From positions 1 through 64,000 of the forward strand of contig NZ_BJND01000055.1 in the NCBI RefSeq assembly GCF_006539505.1: DNA of 64,000 nucleotides, in the 5' to 3' direction. This DNA is from Streptomyces spinoverrucosus. Its GTDB lineage: Bacteria; Actinomycetota; Actinomycetes; Streptomycetales; Streptomycetaceae. Every line of letters begins with the position of its first letter. Position 1 is the first letter of the stretch. A program made the translations under genes and the position numbers. Below are positions 1 through 8,534 of the stretch, piece after piece. A model generated the notes under the pieces. The model was not told where the DNA came from and did not search any database. It saw only the letters and a program-made list of their open reading frames with translations.

Positions 1-588
1 ACGGCCTACCGCCCAGGTGTCTACTGGCTGGCCGTCGCCCTGATCAGCGTCGTCGGCACGCTGATCAGCGACAACCTCACCGACAACATGGGCGTGCCGC
101 TGACCACCAGCACCACGGTGTTCGCGATCGTCCTCGCGGTCGTGTTCGTCGTCTGGTACCGCCGGGAGCGGACCCTGTCCATCCACAGCATCGACAGCCT
201 CGGCCGTGAGTCCTTCTACTGGCTCGCGGTGCTGTTCACCTTCGCGCTCGGTACGGCGGCCGGTGACCTGGTCGCCGAGCGCATGGCCCTCGGGTACTGG
301 GTGTCGGCGCTCCTGTTCGCCCTCGCGATCGCCGCGGTGGGCGTCGTGCACTTCGCGCTGGGCTTCGACGCCGTGTGGAGCTTCTGGATCGCGTACGTCC
401 TCACCCGGCCGCTGGGCGCCTCGGTGGGCGACTACCTGTCCCAGCCGACTGCGGACGGCGGTCTCGGCCTGGGCACGGTGGTCACCAGTGTGCTGTTCCT
501 GGCCGTCATCCTCGGCCTCGTCGTGTTCCTGTCGGTGACGCGGAAGGACGTCGCCGAGCGGGACCGGGTCACCCTGCCGGCAGGCTGA
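1..588 (+). CDS. COG4705-like integral membrane protein, 5' end outside window
   Basis: The frame is open from base 1 (TAYRPGVYWLAV...) and continues through an internal Met at 88 to a TGA at 586-588, so the true start lies upstream; 195 residues are visible. The protein is almost entirely hydrophobic, with about six membrane segments and repeated motifs of the kind SxGDxL (near GTAAGDLVAERM and GASVGDYLSQP). That repeat style fits the COG4705 family of uncharacterised membrane-anchored proteins. It converges on the histidine kinase gene and overlaps its 3' end by 20 bases. No biochemical role is known to me. It could belong to the acid- or metal-related membrane proteins often placed in this family. 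Confidence 0.7.
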   Translation, partial: TAYRPGVYWLAVALISVVGTLISDNLTDNMGVPLTTSTTVFAIVLAVVFVVWYRRERTLSIHSIDSLGRESFYWLAVLFTFALGTAAGDLVAERMALGYWVSALLFALAIAAVGVVHFALGFDAVWSFWIAYVLTRPLGASVGDYLSQPTADGGLGLGTVVTSVLFLAVILGLVVFLSVTRKDVAERDRVTLPAG

Positions 589-1960
589 CCACGAACCGCG
601 CCCCGGGCGCATGACCGGGGCCGTAGGACACCTCACCACCGACGGAGCGGGCCAGGCGTCGCGCGAGCGGCAGCCCCAGGCCCGCTCCGCCGTGCCCGTC
701 GGCGGGATCGGCGCGCCGGCCCGGCTGGAACAGCTGCTCGGCGAACTGTGGCGGTACGCCGGGACCGTCGTCGGTGACGTCGATGCGTATGCCGTCCGGC
801 TGCCGGGCCGCTATCACGCTGACGCGTGAGCGTGCGTACCGCAGGGCGTTGTCGAGGAGGGGGCTGACGATGCGTTCGAGGAGTGCGGGCGCGACGCCGG
901 CTTCCAGGCCCGGGTCCGTGGCCTCGACGACGACCTCCAGGCTGCCGGATACGTCGAGGCGTTCGGTGAGGCGGCGCAGCGTGGGCAGCACACTCGCGGT
1001 GCCGGGTGCGGCGGAGGCACTTCCCCGGGCGTCGTCGAGCAGGGTGTCACAGATGGTGCGCATGGACTGGGCCGCGTCGGCGAGGGCCGCGTGGGTGGTC
1101 CGGGTGTCGGCTGCTGAGCGGGGTCGGGCCTGCAGCCAGTCGAGTTCGGCGATGATCCGGCTGAGGGGGGTGCGCAGTTCGTGGGACAGCTCCTGGGTGA
1201 GCTGCTGCTCGTGGCGTAGCACCGCGCGGATGCGGTCCAGGAGCGCGTCCAACGACGCACCCAGGCGGGCGAGTTCGGTGGGCTGGTGGTCGGCGCCGAA
1301 GCGCTCGGTGGAGGTGACGGCGCTCCACTGGGTGGCCTGCTCCGTCATGGTGCTCACGGGACGCAGCGCCCGGCCGACCGCCAGCCGCGTCAGCACGTAG
1401 GTGCAGGTGAGAACGGCGGCGTCGAGGGCGAGGGACGCGAGGAGCAGGGTGTCGGCCGAACTGCGGTAGGGCGACAGGTCGAGGGCGGTGACGACGGCCG
1501 CGGTGCCGCCCGTGGCCTGTGCGCACAGCCGGACCGGGCCACCGGCGTGTTGGACGGTGGTGCAGTGCTGCCCGCCGCGCGCGGCGAGTCGGCCGGCGGC
1601 GCGGGTGAGGGGGCTGGTGGCGGTGGCGGAGGGCGGCCGTTCGAGCAGGTGTGTGCCGGCGTAGATCCACACGTTCGTGTCGAGGAGTTCGTCGTTCGAC
1701 GTCTCCCGGACCCGCACTCCCGCCCGGCCGGTGTCGATGGTGGTGGCGACGGCGGCGGCCCGGGTGCGCAGTTCGTCGTCCGCCTGGCGCTGAAGGTGCT
1801 GCCGGACGACGGTGTTGAACACAACGGTGAGGATCACCAGCACGAACGCGGCGGTGGTGAGGGCCACCAAGGAGAGTCGGCCACGCAGCGTGCGGGGCGC
1901 CAGACGTGACACCGGCCGGGAGATCAGCCCGGAGACCAGCCGGGAGAGGCGCCCGGTCAT
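569..1960 (-). CDS. sensor histidine kinase
   Basis: 463-residue membrane histidine kinase. TM1 is about residues 29-52 and TM2 about 170-192, flanking an extracytoplasmic domain of about 115 residues; a HAMP-like linker follows. The H-box ELSHELRTPL puts the phospho-accepting His near 260. An N-box (LLDNALRYA), G1 (DDGPGVP) and G2 (GGAGLGLPLARR) form the HATPase domain. It is last in a leftward operon, and its ATG overlaps the response-regulator stop by four bases, so the two are cognate partners. The ligand is unknown. The operon context (DedA and PAP2 phosphatases) suggests an envelope or lipid-carrier cue, which is inference. Confidence 0.93.
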   Translation of the reverse strand: MTGRLSRLVSGLISRPVSRLAPRTLRGRLSLVALTTAAFVLVILTVVFNTVVRQHLQRQADDELRTRAAAVATTIDTGRAGVRVRETSNDELLDTNVWIYAGTHLLERPPSATATSPLTRAAGRLAARGGQHCTTVQHAGGPVRLCAQATGGTAAVVTALDLSPYRSSADTLLLASLALDAAVLTCTYVLTRLAVGRALRPVSTMTEQATQWSAVTSTERFGADHQPTELARLGASLDALLDRIRAVLRHEQQLTQELSHELRTPLSRIIAELDWLQARPRSAADTRTTHAALADAAQSMRTICDTLLDDARGSASAAPGTASVLPTLRRLTERLDVSGSLEVVVEATDPGLEAGVAPALLERIVSPLLDNALRYARSRVSVIAARQPDGIRIDVTDDGPGVPPQFAEQLFQPGRRADPADGHGGAGLGLPLARRLARSVGGEVSYGPGHAPGARFVVSLPAG

Positions 1961-2619
1961 GACAGGCGGTGGCCGATTCCGCGGGCGGTCGTGACGGTCA
2001 GCGCGCTGCCGCTGTCCCGGAGCTTGCGGCGCAGCCGGGTCAGGTACTGGTCGAGGGTGTTGTCACTGACGTGTGCCCCCTCGGGCCAGCCCGCTCTGAT
2101 CAGCTCACGGCGGCTCACGATGTCGCCGGACGCCGCCATGAGCGCGGCCAGCAGACGGAACTCCGTGGGGGTCAGGCCGACGCGGGCGCCGCGCACGGTG
2201 AGGCGGTGCCGGACGGCGTCCAGGACCAGGTCTCCGGTCGCAGCGGCCGGACGGGGCCCGCCGCGTTTGACGGCGGCCCGCAGCCGCGCGGCGAGTTCGG
2301 CCAGGTGGAAGGGTTTGGGCAGGTAGTCGTCGCCGCCTGCGGAGAACCCGCTGAGCCGGTCGGTGAGCCGGTGATGGGCAGTCAGGAAGATGACAGGCGA
2401 GAGGAATCCGTTCGCCCTCATCGCCTGGCAGACGTCCCGCCCGTCCGCGTCCGGCAGCCCCACATCGAGGACGGCGCCGGCGAAGCCGTCACCGGCCAGG
2501 CGCAGAGCGGTCGCGCCGTCCTGCGCGGGCACGGCGTCGAAGTCCTCGTCGCGCAGGCCCCGCAGCAGCACGTCACGCAGGGCGTGATCGTCCTCGACGA
2601 CCAGGATCTTGGGGCGCAT
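1957..2619 (-). CDS. OmpR-family response regulator
   Basis: 220 residues. The receiver domain begins KILVVEDDHALRD, with the phospho-acceptor Asp at about 52 (AVLDVGLPD), the switch Thr at about 80 and the conserved Lys at about 102 (LPKPFH). The C-terminal winged helix follows (LTPTEFRLLAALMA, then SDNTLDQYLTRLRRKL), the OmpR/PhoB type. It probably controls its own operon and envelope genes. The start overlaps the 3' end of the upstream PAP2 gene by 47 bases on the same strand, so translation of the two is likely coupled. Confidence 0.94.
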   Translation of the reverse strand: MRPKILVVEDDHALRDVLLRGLRDEDFDAVPAQDGATALRLAGDGFAGAVLDVGLPDADGRDVCQAMRANGFLSPVIFLTAHHRLTDRLSGFSAGGDDYLPKPFHLAELAARLRAAVKRGGPRPAAATGDLVLDAVRHRLTVRGARVGLTPTEFRLLAALMAASGDIVSRRELIRAGWPEGAHVSDNTLDQYLTRLRRKLRDSGSALTVTTARGIGHRLS

Positions 2620-3343
2620 GGTGCTTCACCTGTTCTCGTGGCTGTTCCTGGGGCGGACCGGCAGCGGCGGCGTCCTCCGCTGCCGGTTGTCTCGTACCGG
2701 CGAGGACCTGCTCGGGCAGCCACCTGGCCGTGGCGGCGAGGCACAGTCCCAGCCAGCCGAGGCCGAACAGCCAGCCACCGAGGACGTCGGTGAACCAGTG
2801 CACGCCGAGGTAGACGCGGGTCAGGCCGACCAGCGTGCCCCAGCAGCAGGCGGTGAGGGCGAGCGGGGTTCTGCCGCGGGAGCCGCGTGCGAACACCGCG
2901 ATGACGAGCAGACCGGCGGTGAGGGTGGCGGTCGTGGCGTGGCCGGAGGGGAACGACCAGCCGGAGGCGTGCGTCGCCCAGTCCACCCGGGGCGGGCGGG
3001 GCCGGGCTGTCAGCTCCATCACTCCGTACCGGACGGCCTGCCCGGCCCCGAGACAGGCCACGCAGAGGGCGACGGTGACCAGACGGCCGCGTAGCGTCCG
3101 TGCGGCGACGAGGCCCGCCAGGACGGCCAGTACATACGGAACCGCACCCGTTCCCGTGGCCGTGACACCCCGGGCCACTGCCACCGCGACAGCCGGGCGG
3201 TGCGCCAGAGGCCAGGAGTGGAAGTCCTCGTCGCCGAACTGCACGGCGCCGTCGCCGACCACGACCATGAGCAGGACACCGAACGCCGTCAGAGCGCCCA
3301 GTCCCGTGCAGCCGGCCAGGTCGGCGACGTCCCTGCGGTTCAC
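2573..3343 (-). CDS. PAP2-family membrane phosphatase (first copy)
   Basis: 256 residues with six predicted membrane helices and all three PAP2/acid-phosphatase motifs: motif 1 in ELTARPRPP, motif 2 in SFPSGHATTA, and motif 3 in RVYLGVHWFTD. Members dephosphorylate membrane lipid phosphates such as undecaprenyl pyrophosphate or phosphatidic acid at the outer face. A hydrophilic tail of about 45 residues rich in Ala, Gln and Arg extends past the last helix and overlaps the regulator gene. The ATG overlaps the stop of the neighbouring PAP2 gene by four bases. The substrate is inferred from family and from the adjacent DedA protein. Confidence 0.9.
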   Translation of the reverse strand: MNRRDVADLAGCTGLGALTAFGVLLMVVVGDGAVQFGDEDFHSWPLAHRPAVAVAVARGVTATGTGAVPYVLAVLAGLVAARTLRGRLVTVALCVACLGAGQAVRYGVMELTARPRPPRVDWATHASGWSFPSGHATTATLTAGLLVIAVFARGSRGRTPLALTACCWGTLVGLTRVYLGVHWFTDVLGGWLFGLGWLGLCLAATARWLPEQVLAGTRQPAAEDAAAAGPPQEQPREQVKHHAPQDPGRRGRSRPA

Positions 3344-3942
3344 GGCGCCACCAGCAGCGGCCGCAGCCGTGTCGCGGTGAGCCGCCGCGCCAGCGCGTCG
3401 GGACGCCTGCGCACCGCCGAGGTCAGCAGCAAGCCGACGACAGCCCCGACCGCCAGACCGGCCACCACGTCGTGCGGGTAATGCGCGCCGACCCAGACCC
3501 GGGATGCGGCCATCACCACGGCGGCCACCGCCGCGACCGCACCGAGCCGACGGGAGACGAAGAGGAGCGCGACGGCGGCCGCTGCGGCTATCGCCGCGTG
3601 GTTGCTGGGGAACGACCAGTCACCCGGCGCCGGACACGCCTCCAGCGTCACCACCCGCAGGCTCTGACACGGACGGTCCTCGCGCACCACCAGCTTCAGC
3701 GCGTCGTTCACCGCGTACGCCACCACGACCGTCACCGGCGCGGCCAGCGCCACCACCGCCGCACGAGCGCCCGCGTGCCGCGCCCGCCACCAGCCCACGA
3801 CCATGAGGACGGCGAACAGGCCCAGGCCGTACGTCGACCAGGCGGACACCAGGCCGTCCAGCCACGCCGGGGAGCGGTGGGCGAGCTCCACCACGTCGGT
3901 GTAGGCGGAACCGTCGATCCCGGCCCCGTCGAAGGCGAGCAT
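3340..3942 (-). CDS. PAP2-family membrane phosphatase (second copy)
   Basis: 200 residues from the ATG at 3942, which shares one base with the dedA TGA (TGATG); longer upstream reading is out of context because it would run inside dedA. The PAP2 motifs are clear: KLVVREDRP (motif 1), WSFPSNHAAIA (motif 2, with Asn in place of the usual Gly of PSGH) and SRVWVGAHYPHD (motif 3). The PSNH form is common in bacterial undecaprenyl-pyrophosphate phosphatase-like members. It lies between dedA and the first PAP2 gene in a fully overlapping operon, pointing to lipid-carrier recycling. Confidence 0.9.
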   Translation of the reverse strand: MLAFDGAGIDGSAYTDVVELAHRSPAWLDGLVSAWSTYGLGLFAVLMVVGWWRARHAGARAAVVALAAPVTVVVAYAVNDALKLVVREDRPCQSLRVVTLEACPAPGDWSFPSNHAAIAAAAAVALLFVSRRLGAVAAVAAVVMAASRVWVGAHYPHDVVAGLAVGAVVGLLLTSAVRRRPDALARRLTATRLRPLLVAP

Positions 3943-4625
3943 CACCCCTCGGCTCCCTTCTGCCCGACGGCCGCCCGACGGGAGCGGTACAGCTCGGCCA
4001 CGAGCGGAACCAGCGACAAGGCGACGATCACTCCGACCATGGGCAGCAGATAGCGGTCCACGTTCGGGACGGACGAGCCGAGGGCGTACCCGGCGAGGAT
4101 GAGCCCCAGGCTCCAGACGAGCCCGCCGGCCACCTGCCAGACGGTGAACGTCCCTATGGGTACGCGCAGGGCGCCCGCCAGGGGATTGAGCACCGTACGC
4201 ACCACCGGCACGAACCGGGCCAGCACGATCGCCTTCGCGTGCCCGTACCGCTCCAGCAGCTCCTCCGCGCGCCGGGCTCCTTCCTGGAGGCGGACCGAGC
4301 GGCTGCGGGCGAGCAGCGCTCCGCCGGCCTTCCGCCCGATCAGGTAGCCGCACTGCGAACCGGCCAGCGCGCCCACGGCGGCGACGGCCAGCAGCGGCGC
4401 CAGGGACAGCCGCAATCCGCCTGGGGCCGTCCCGGTGCACAGCAGACCGGCTGTGAACAGCAGGGAGTCACCGGGCAGGAAAAAGCCGATCAGCAGCCCT
4501 GTCTCGGCGAACAGCACCACGCCGACCCCCAGCACGCCGAAGGCGGACAGCAGGGACTGGGTGCTGAGGACGTTCACTGCCAGCTGCGGCGCCGCAGCTG
4601 CGGCCCCGGTCGCGAGCCCTGTCAT
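3942..4625 (-). CDS. DedA-family membrane protein
   Basis: 227 residues. It carries the DedA/SNARE-associated domain: an acidic reentrant segment (FAETGLLIGFFLPGDSLLF) near residues 40-60, then GRKAGGALLARSRS, then the Arg motif in ARFVPVVRTVLNPLAGALR. Recent work assigns DedA proteins to membrane translocation of lipid carriers such as undecaprenyl phosphate. It is the first gene of the leftward operon dedA - PAP2 - PAP2 - regulator - kinase, all overlapping. The promoter must lie in 4626-4740, which also holds the divergent blaI promoter and a dyad operator, so repression by BlaI is possible. Confidence 0.9.
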   Translation of the reverse strand: MTGLATGAAAAAPQLAVNVLSTQSLLSAFGVLGVGVVLFAETGLLIGFFLPGDSLLFTAGLLCTGTAPGGLRLSLAPLLAVAAVGALAGSQCGYLIGRKAGGALLARSRSVRLQEGARRAEELLERYGHAKAIVLARFVPVVRTVLNPLAGALRVPIGTFTVWQVAGGLVWSLGLILAGYALGSSVPNVDRYLLPMVGVIVALSLVPLVAELYRSRRAAVGQKGAEG

Positions 4626-4692
4626 ACACGAGCCCTCTCATACTGGACGGACGGGAGCACGCGGACACGGCACCCGGCTGACTACAATCCTA

Positions 4693-4716
4693 TAGACGGT
4701 CTACTGCACTGTAGAC
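4693..4716. promoter_or_regulatory. BlaI-type dyad operator between dedA and blaI
   Basis: GTCTAC-N6-GTAGAC is a perfect inverted repeat at 4699-4716. It overlaps a second short dyad, TAGAC-G-GTCTA, at 4693-4703. The core TCTAC-N6-GTAGA is identical to that in the sites at 28445, 29580 and 31682. It sits 25 bases upstream of the blaI ATG and 68 bases upstream of the divergent dedA start, so one site could repress both units. BlaI/MecI repressors bind TAC/GTA-type dyads; assignment to this BlaI is inference. Confidence 0.65.
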
Positions 4717-4740
4717 GAAGACGGGGTGAGGATCGTTCCC

Positions 4741-5112
4741 ATGACCGAAGCGAAGGACGAACGCCGACCGGCGGGCGAGCTCGAGGCAAGCGTCATGGCC
4801 GCGCTGTGGGCCGCCGACGGACCGCGCACACCGGGGCAGGTGCAGGCCGACCTCGCCGTCGACCTGGCCCGCACCACCGTGACGACGACCCTGACCCGCC
4901 TGCACGACAAGGGCGTCGTCGGCCGCGAGCGGCAGGGCCGCGGCTACGCGTACTATCCCGTCGAGGACGCCCCCGGCCTCACGGCCCGCCGCATGCACAG
5001 CGAACTGGAGCGGGACGCCGACCGCGAGACAGTCCTGGCCCGCTTCGTCGCCCGGCTCAGCTCCGACGACGAGCGCGTACTGCGCGAACTCCTGGAATCG
5101 GGTGAGCAATGA
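4741..5112 (+). CDS. BlaI/MecI-family repressor (first copy)
   Basis: 123 residues from the ATG at 4741. A GTG at 4726 in frame is possible, but GAGG at 4728-4731 is well spaced for the ATG. The N-terminal winged helix is recognisable (LEASVMAALWAADGPRTPGQVQ, then RTTVTTTLTRLHDKGVV), followed by the dimerisation region. BlaI repressors are dissociated or cleaved after activation of an M56 membrane protease. The downstream M56 gene overlaps by four bases (ATGA), so this is a matched pair. A perfect dyad lies directly upstream, so autorepression is likely. Confidence 0.92.
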   Translation: MTEAKDERRPAGELEASVMAALWAADGPRTPGQVQADLAVDLARTTVTTTLTRLHDKGVVGRERQGRGYAYYPVEDAPGLTARRMHSELERDADRETVLARFVARLSSDDERVLRELLESGEQ

Positions 5113-6041
5113 CCGTCCTGCTGCTGGTTCCCCCGCTGCTCCTCCCCTTCGCCGTCCACGGTCTCGCCGGGCGCGCGCTCGACCGTCTCCATCCCGTCGC
5201 CGCGCTCCGGGCCCTCACCCTCACCGCGATCGTGCTGGCCGGCGCCTCCGTGTCCGCACTGGGCGCACTGGTCCTGACCGGCCTGCTCGCCCTCCCGCTG
5301 TTCGCCCCGCTCGGCGAGCTCGTCCACCCTCTGCACACGCCGCCGAACGCCCTCGTCCTGCCCGTAGCCGCGGTCGCCACCGGAGTGCTCACGGTCAGCG
5401 CCTGGACGCTGCTGCGGTCGGCCCTGCGCCAGATCCGCGCCTACCGCACCGCCCGCCGGCAGGCCGAGAGCAGCCCCGCCGCGGGCGATCTGTGCGTCGT
5501 CGACTCGCCCCACCCGGACGCGTACGCCCTGCCGGGCCGCCCGCACCGCATCGTCGTCACCACCGGGATGCTGCGCACCCTCGCCCCCGCCGAGCGAGAG
5601 GTGCTCCTCGCCCACGAACGTGCCCACAACGCGGGCGGCCACTACCGCTACCTGCTCGCCGCGGAACTCGCGGCCCACTGCCACCCCGGCCTGCGCCGCC
5701 TCCGCGACGCCGTCCAACTCGCCGCGGAGCGAGCGGCGGACGAGGCCGCAGCGACCGCCGTCGGCGACCGCAGGCTGACCGCGCAGGCCATCGCGCGCGC
5801 GGCCCTCGCCACCCGAGCCGCACCGTCCACCCGGCCGGACTTCGCCTCCGCAGCGACCACCGGCCCCGTCCCCCAGCGGGTCGCGGCCCTCCTCGCAACC
5901 CCCGCGGACCGCCCCCGCAGCGCCTCCTGGATCGCGCTGCTCCTCGTCGCCTGCGCGGCCGTCTCGGCCTGTGCCGCGGCGAGCGGCGTGGTCGTGTTCC
6001 ACCACGAGGTGGAGGTCGCCCAGGGCGAGGCGCAGCGCTGA
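5109..6041 (+). CDS. M56/M48-type membrane metalloprotease, BlaR1-like (first copy)
   Basis: 310 residues. N-terminal membrane segments at about 1-22, 34-62 and 82-103 precede a cytoplasmic zinc protease domain with the HERAH motif at about 169-173 and a downstream Glu in AAERAADEAAA. A last hydrophobic segment lies near the C-terminus (WIALLLVACAAVSACAAASG). It has no penicillin-binding sensor domain, so it is the short actinobacterial M56 type rather than full BlaR1. By family logic it senses an envelope signal and inactivates the BlaI partner encoded just upstream. The signal is unknown. Confidence 0.88.
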   Translation: MTVLLLVPPLLLPFAVHGLAGRALDRLHPVAALRALTLTAIVLAGASVSALGALVLTGLLALPLFAPLGELVHPLHTPPNALVLPVAAVATGVLTVSAWTLLRSALRQIRAYRTARRQAESSPAAGDLCVVDSPHPDAYALPGRPHRIVVTTGMLRTLAPAEREVLLAHERAHNAGGHYRYLLAAELAAHCHPGLRRLRDAVQLAAERAADEAAATAVGDRRLTAQAIARAALATRAAPSTRPDFASAATTGPVPQRVAALLATPADRPRSASWIALLLVACAAVSACAAASGVVVFHHEVEVAQGEAQR

Positions 6042-6253
6042 GCGGTTGCCTGGCCAAGCGTGTTGACCGTGAAACCATCGGCTGTCACCCCGTGACGTCC
6101 GAGTCTCACGGTCCGCTGTAGGGGGTGACCCACTCAGTAGTGTCACGGACCGCTCTGTCGGGGAGGTACGCGGGGCCGCTGCGCGGGGGCGGGCTCGTTC
6201 CCCCCGCGGGCTCGCCCCTTGCGCGCTACCGGATCTGCCCGCCGCTTACGGCG

Positions 6254-6411
6254 TCACCGGGCCTTCTTCACGAAGGCGTCGGTGTAGGTCCTGGCCACGT
6301 CGACCGTGTGGCCCTTGACGGTCGGGTCGAAGGCGGAGAGGACCTTGAGGACGGTCTGGGGGCCGCCAGCCGGCATCAGGCCGGTGGGTGAGTACATGCC
6401 CTTCTCGTTCT
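6254..6411 (-). pseudogene. 3' remnant of an ABC transporter solute-binding protein
   Basis: The minus strand reads NEKGMYSPTGLMPAGGPQTV and continues to DVARTYTDAFVKKAR before a TGA at 6254-6256. This resembles the C-terminal 50 residues of NMT1/SsuA-type (nitrate, sulfonate or taurine) binding proteins. Nothing upstream of about 6411 continues the frame; instead an esterase remnant begins there on the other strand. The piece is a truncated gene end, with no start and no partner transporter genes. The 212 bases from 6042 to 6253 hold nothing I recognise. Confidence 0.6.
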
Positions 6412-7405
6412 GCAGACATCGCCGCGGCGGGCGGCTGGGTGACCTTCGGCCTGGCCGCCGTCACGACCTGTGGGCTCGCGGTCCTCGCCTGGCGCGGCGT
6501 CCGGACGGGCTCCGCAGTCGACCGCGCCCTGGACAAGGGGCTCGGCCCCGGCTGGCGCCACGCGATCGACCCTCGCCTGGCTGCCAGGCTGCGCCGCGGG
6601 ATCCCACTCGGCCGCATCCTCTTCGCGCTGTTCTTCGTCCGGTGACGCGACGTCGAGAGAATCGCGAACATCGCCTACGGCCCTGCGGGCAAGCGCAACC
6701 TCCTGGACCTCTACCGCCCGCGCTCGGGAACCCCGACCGGCCCCACGCTGATCCACCTGCACGGCGGCAGATTCGTCGGCGGCAGCAAGGACCACCAGGC
6801 ACTGCCACTTCTGTACCGGCTGGCCGGCGAGGGCTGGGTGTGCATCAGCGCCAACTACCGCCTGCGCCCGGAGGCCGACTTTCCCGACCACTTGATCGAC
6901 TACAAGAGAGTGATCGCGTGGATACGGGGGCACGGCCACGAGTACGGCGCCGACTCCACCGAGATATACGCAGCGGGCACTTCGGCCGGCGGACACATGG
7001 CCGCGATGGCAGCCCTGACACCCAACGACCCCAGGTTCCAACCCGGCTTCGAACGCGCCGACACGTCCGTCTCCGCTGTCATCTGCCTCAACGCCTTACT
7101 ACGGATACCTGGGCGCCCGACACAAACTGCCGTCGTCACCCGAGGCATACCTCCGGCCGGACGCCCCACCGTTCTTCATGGCCCACGGCGACAACGACAC
7201 CGTGGTCCTCGTGGAGGGAGCCCGCCACTTCGCCGACAAGCTGGTGCACGTCTCGTCCCATCCGGTGGTCTACGTGGAACTCCCCGGAGCGCAGCACGCC
7301 TTCGACCTGTTCCACTCCCTGCGCTTCGAGACGGTCGTCAACGCCGTGGAAGTCTTCGCCGCCTGGGTGCGCTCCACACAGGCGGGATCTCAAGGAAGGA
7401 GCTGA
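6412..7405 (+). pseudogene. alpha/beta hydrolase (esterase/lipase) pseudogene
   Basis: A hydrolase of the BD-FAE/HSL type can be read across three segments. The first has a membrane anchor (GWVTFGLAAVTTCGLAVLAW) and ends at an in-frame TGA at 6643-6645. The same frame resumes with the oxyanion motif LHGGRFVGG and nucleophile motif GTSAGG. Near 7100 the frame shifts, then continues YYGYLGARHKLPSSPEAYL with the acidic residue in HGDNDTV and the catalytic His in GAQHAF. The 5' end is missing, since it starts abruptly beside the binding-protein remnant. A stop plus a frameshift make it non-functional. Confidence 0.8.
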
Positions 7406-7423
7406 GCAGTTTATCGTTTGGTC

Positions 7424-7933
7424 ATGGTCTTCCAGTCGTTGGTGGAATTCGCCGTCTTCCACGCAGCACTCCGCGATCAGTTCGAGGTCTTCCTCGATGA
7501 GCACCGTTCCGCCCTGCACGACAGTCTGAACGGGCTGACCGAAGAGCAGGCGCGCCGGTCGCTGGTGGCCTCCAAGACCACGCTGCTCGGCCTGGTCAAG
7601 CACGCCACGTTCGTCGAGAAGGTGTGGTTCGACGAGGCGATCACCTGCCGATCCCGTGCCGAGATCGGCATTCCCGACTCGCCCGACGAGTCGTTCGACC
7701 TCCACGACGACGACACGGTCGCCTCAGTCCAGCGCGCCCACCAGCAGGCGTGCGCGGCGTCTCGTCGAGCCACGGCACAGCTGACGCTGGACGACCTCGT
7801 ACGGGGCAACCGCCGGGGCCCACTGCCGCTGCGCTGGGTCTACCTCCACACGCTACGCGAACTGGCCCAGCACTGCGGCCACGCCGACATCCTCCGCGAA
7901 CAAATCCTCAGCGGCACCACACGCCACGCCTGA
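7424..7933 (+). CDS. DinB-like/DUF664 family protein
   Basis: 169 residues. A four-helix DinB/DUF664-type fold is suggested by FLDEHRSALHDSLNGLTEEQ, KTTLLGLVKHATFVEKVWF, and the C-terminal LHTLRELAQHCGHADILRE. The His residues in KHATF and in CGHAD are where this superfamily binds a divalent metal. Such proteins act as thiol-dependent transferases or metal-dependent enzymes, but most are unassigned. The start is uncertain: ATG 7424 has no close Shine-Dalgarno, and TTG 7418 is an alternative. It is intact although both neighbours are pseudogenes. Confidence 0.75.
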   Translation: MVFQSLVEFAVFHAALRDQFEVFLDEHRSALHDSLNGLTEEQARRSLVASKTTLLGLVKHATFVEKVWFDEAITCRSRAEIGIPDSPDESFDLHDDDTVASVQRAHQQACAASRRATAQLTLDDLVRGNRRGPLPLRWVYLHTLRELAQHCGHADILREQILSGTTRHA

Positions 7934-7943
7934 TGCGGAGACT

Positions 7944-8475
7944 GCCCGTGCGACTCCCGCAGCCAGGCACGCACGTCCGAAACGCTGGAGATCCGGGCCC
8001 GCGGCTACCGAGGCAGCCGCCAGGTCGTCGGCACACACCTCGCCTCCCTCCGCGCGGGCACCGCCGAGCCGGTCCGGACCGACATCCCCAGCCCTCGCAA
8101 GATTACTTCGTGGATCATGCGGTTTCCGCGAGACGCTCACCCAGAGCCAGAACGAGCGACTGCTCCAAGTCCGGCTCGCCTTCCTGGACATCGCCGGGCC
8201 TGCTACCTCTCCGAGCCTTCGCTGATCTCGTCCGCCACCAACGCGGGTACCTGCTGCTGGAGTGGATCCGGCAGACCGAGCAGGGCGCACCGAAGCCGAT
8301 GCAGGGCTTCGCCGGCTTCCTCCGCCAGGACCTCGAGGCCGTCACCGCCGGACTCACCCTCCCGTGGACTTGCGGCGTCGTGGAAGGACACGTGAACCGG
8401 GTGAGAACGCTCAAGCGAGCCATGCATGTCCGGGCCTCGTTCGAACTCCTCCGGGCAGCCCGCCTCCTCGCTTGA
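7944..8475 (+). mobile_element. degenerate ISL3-family transposase 3' remnant
   Basis: Pieces in shifting frames match an ISL3 transposase. ETLEIRARGYRGSRQVVGTH and PSPRKITSWIM lie at about 7982-8117, then SQNERLLQVRLAFLDIAG, then a further frame with RAFADLVRHQRGYLLLEW, AVTAGLTLPWTCGVVEGHVN and the terminal RTLKRAMHVRASFELLR to a TGA at 8473-8475. The GVVEGHVNR block is the hallmark C-terminal ISL3 motif. The N-terminal zinc-finger half and the terminal inverted repeats are absent and there are at least two frameshifts, so the element is dead. Confidence 0.8.
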
Positions 8476-8534
8476 TAAGCGGCCGATGAGACAGTCAGAC
8501 ACAGCTCACCGATCGTCGCCGAGGAGGAGGCTTC

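Noticed and set aside
5109..6041. A classical beta-lactam resistance locus (blaR1-blaI)
   Set aside because: The M56 protein has no penicillin-binding domain, and no beta-lactamase gene is adjacent; the nearest lactamase-like gene (15101) is broken and 9 kb away.
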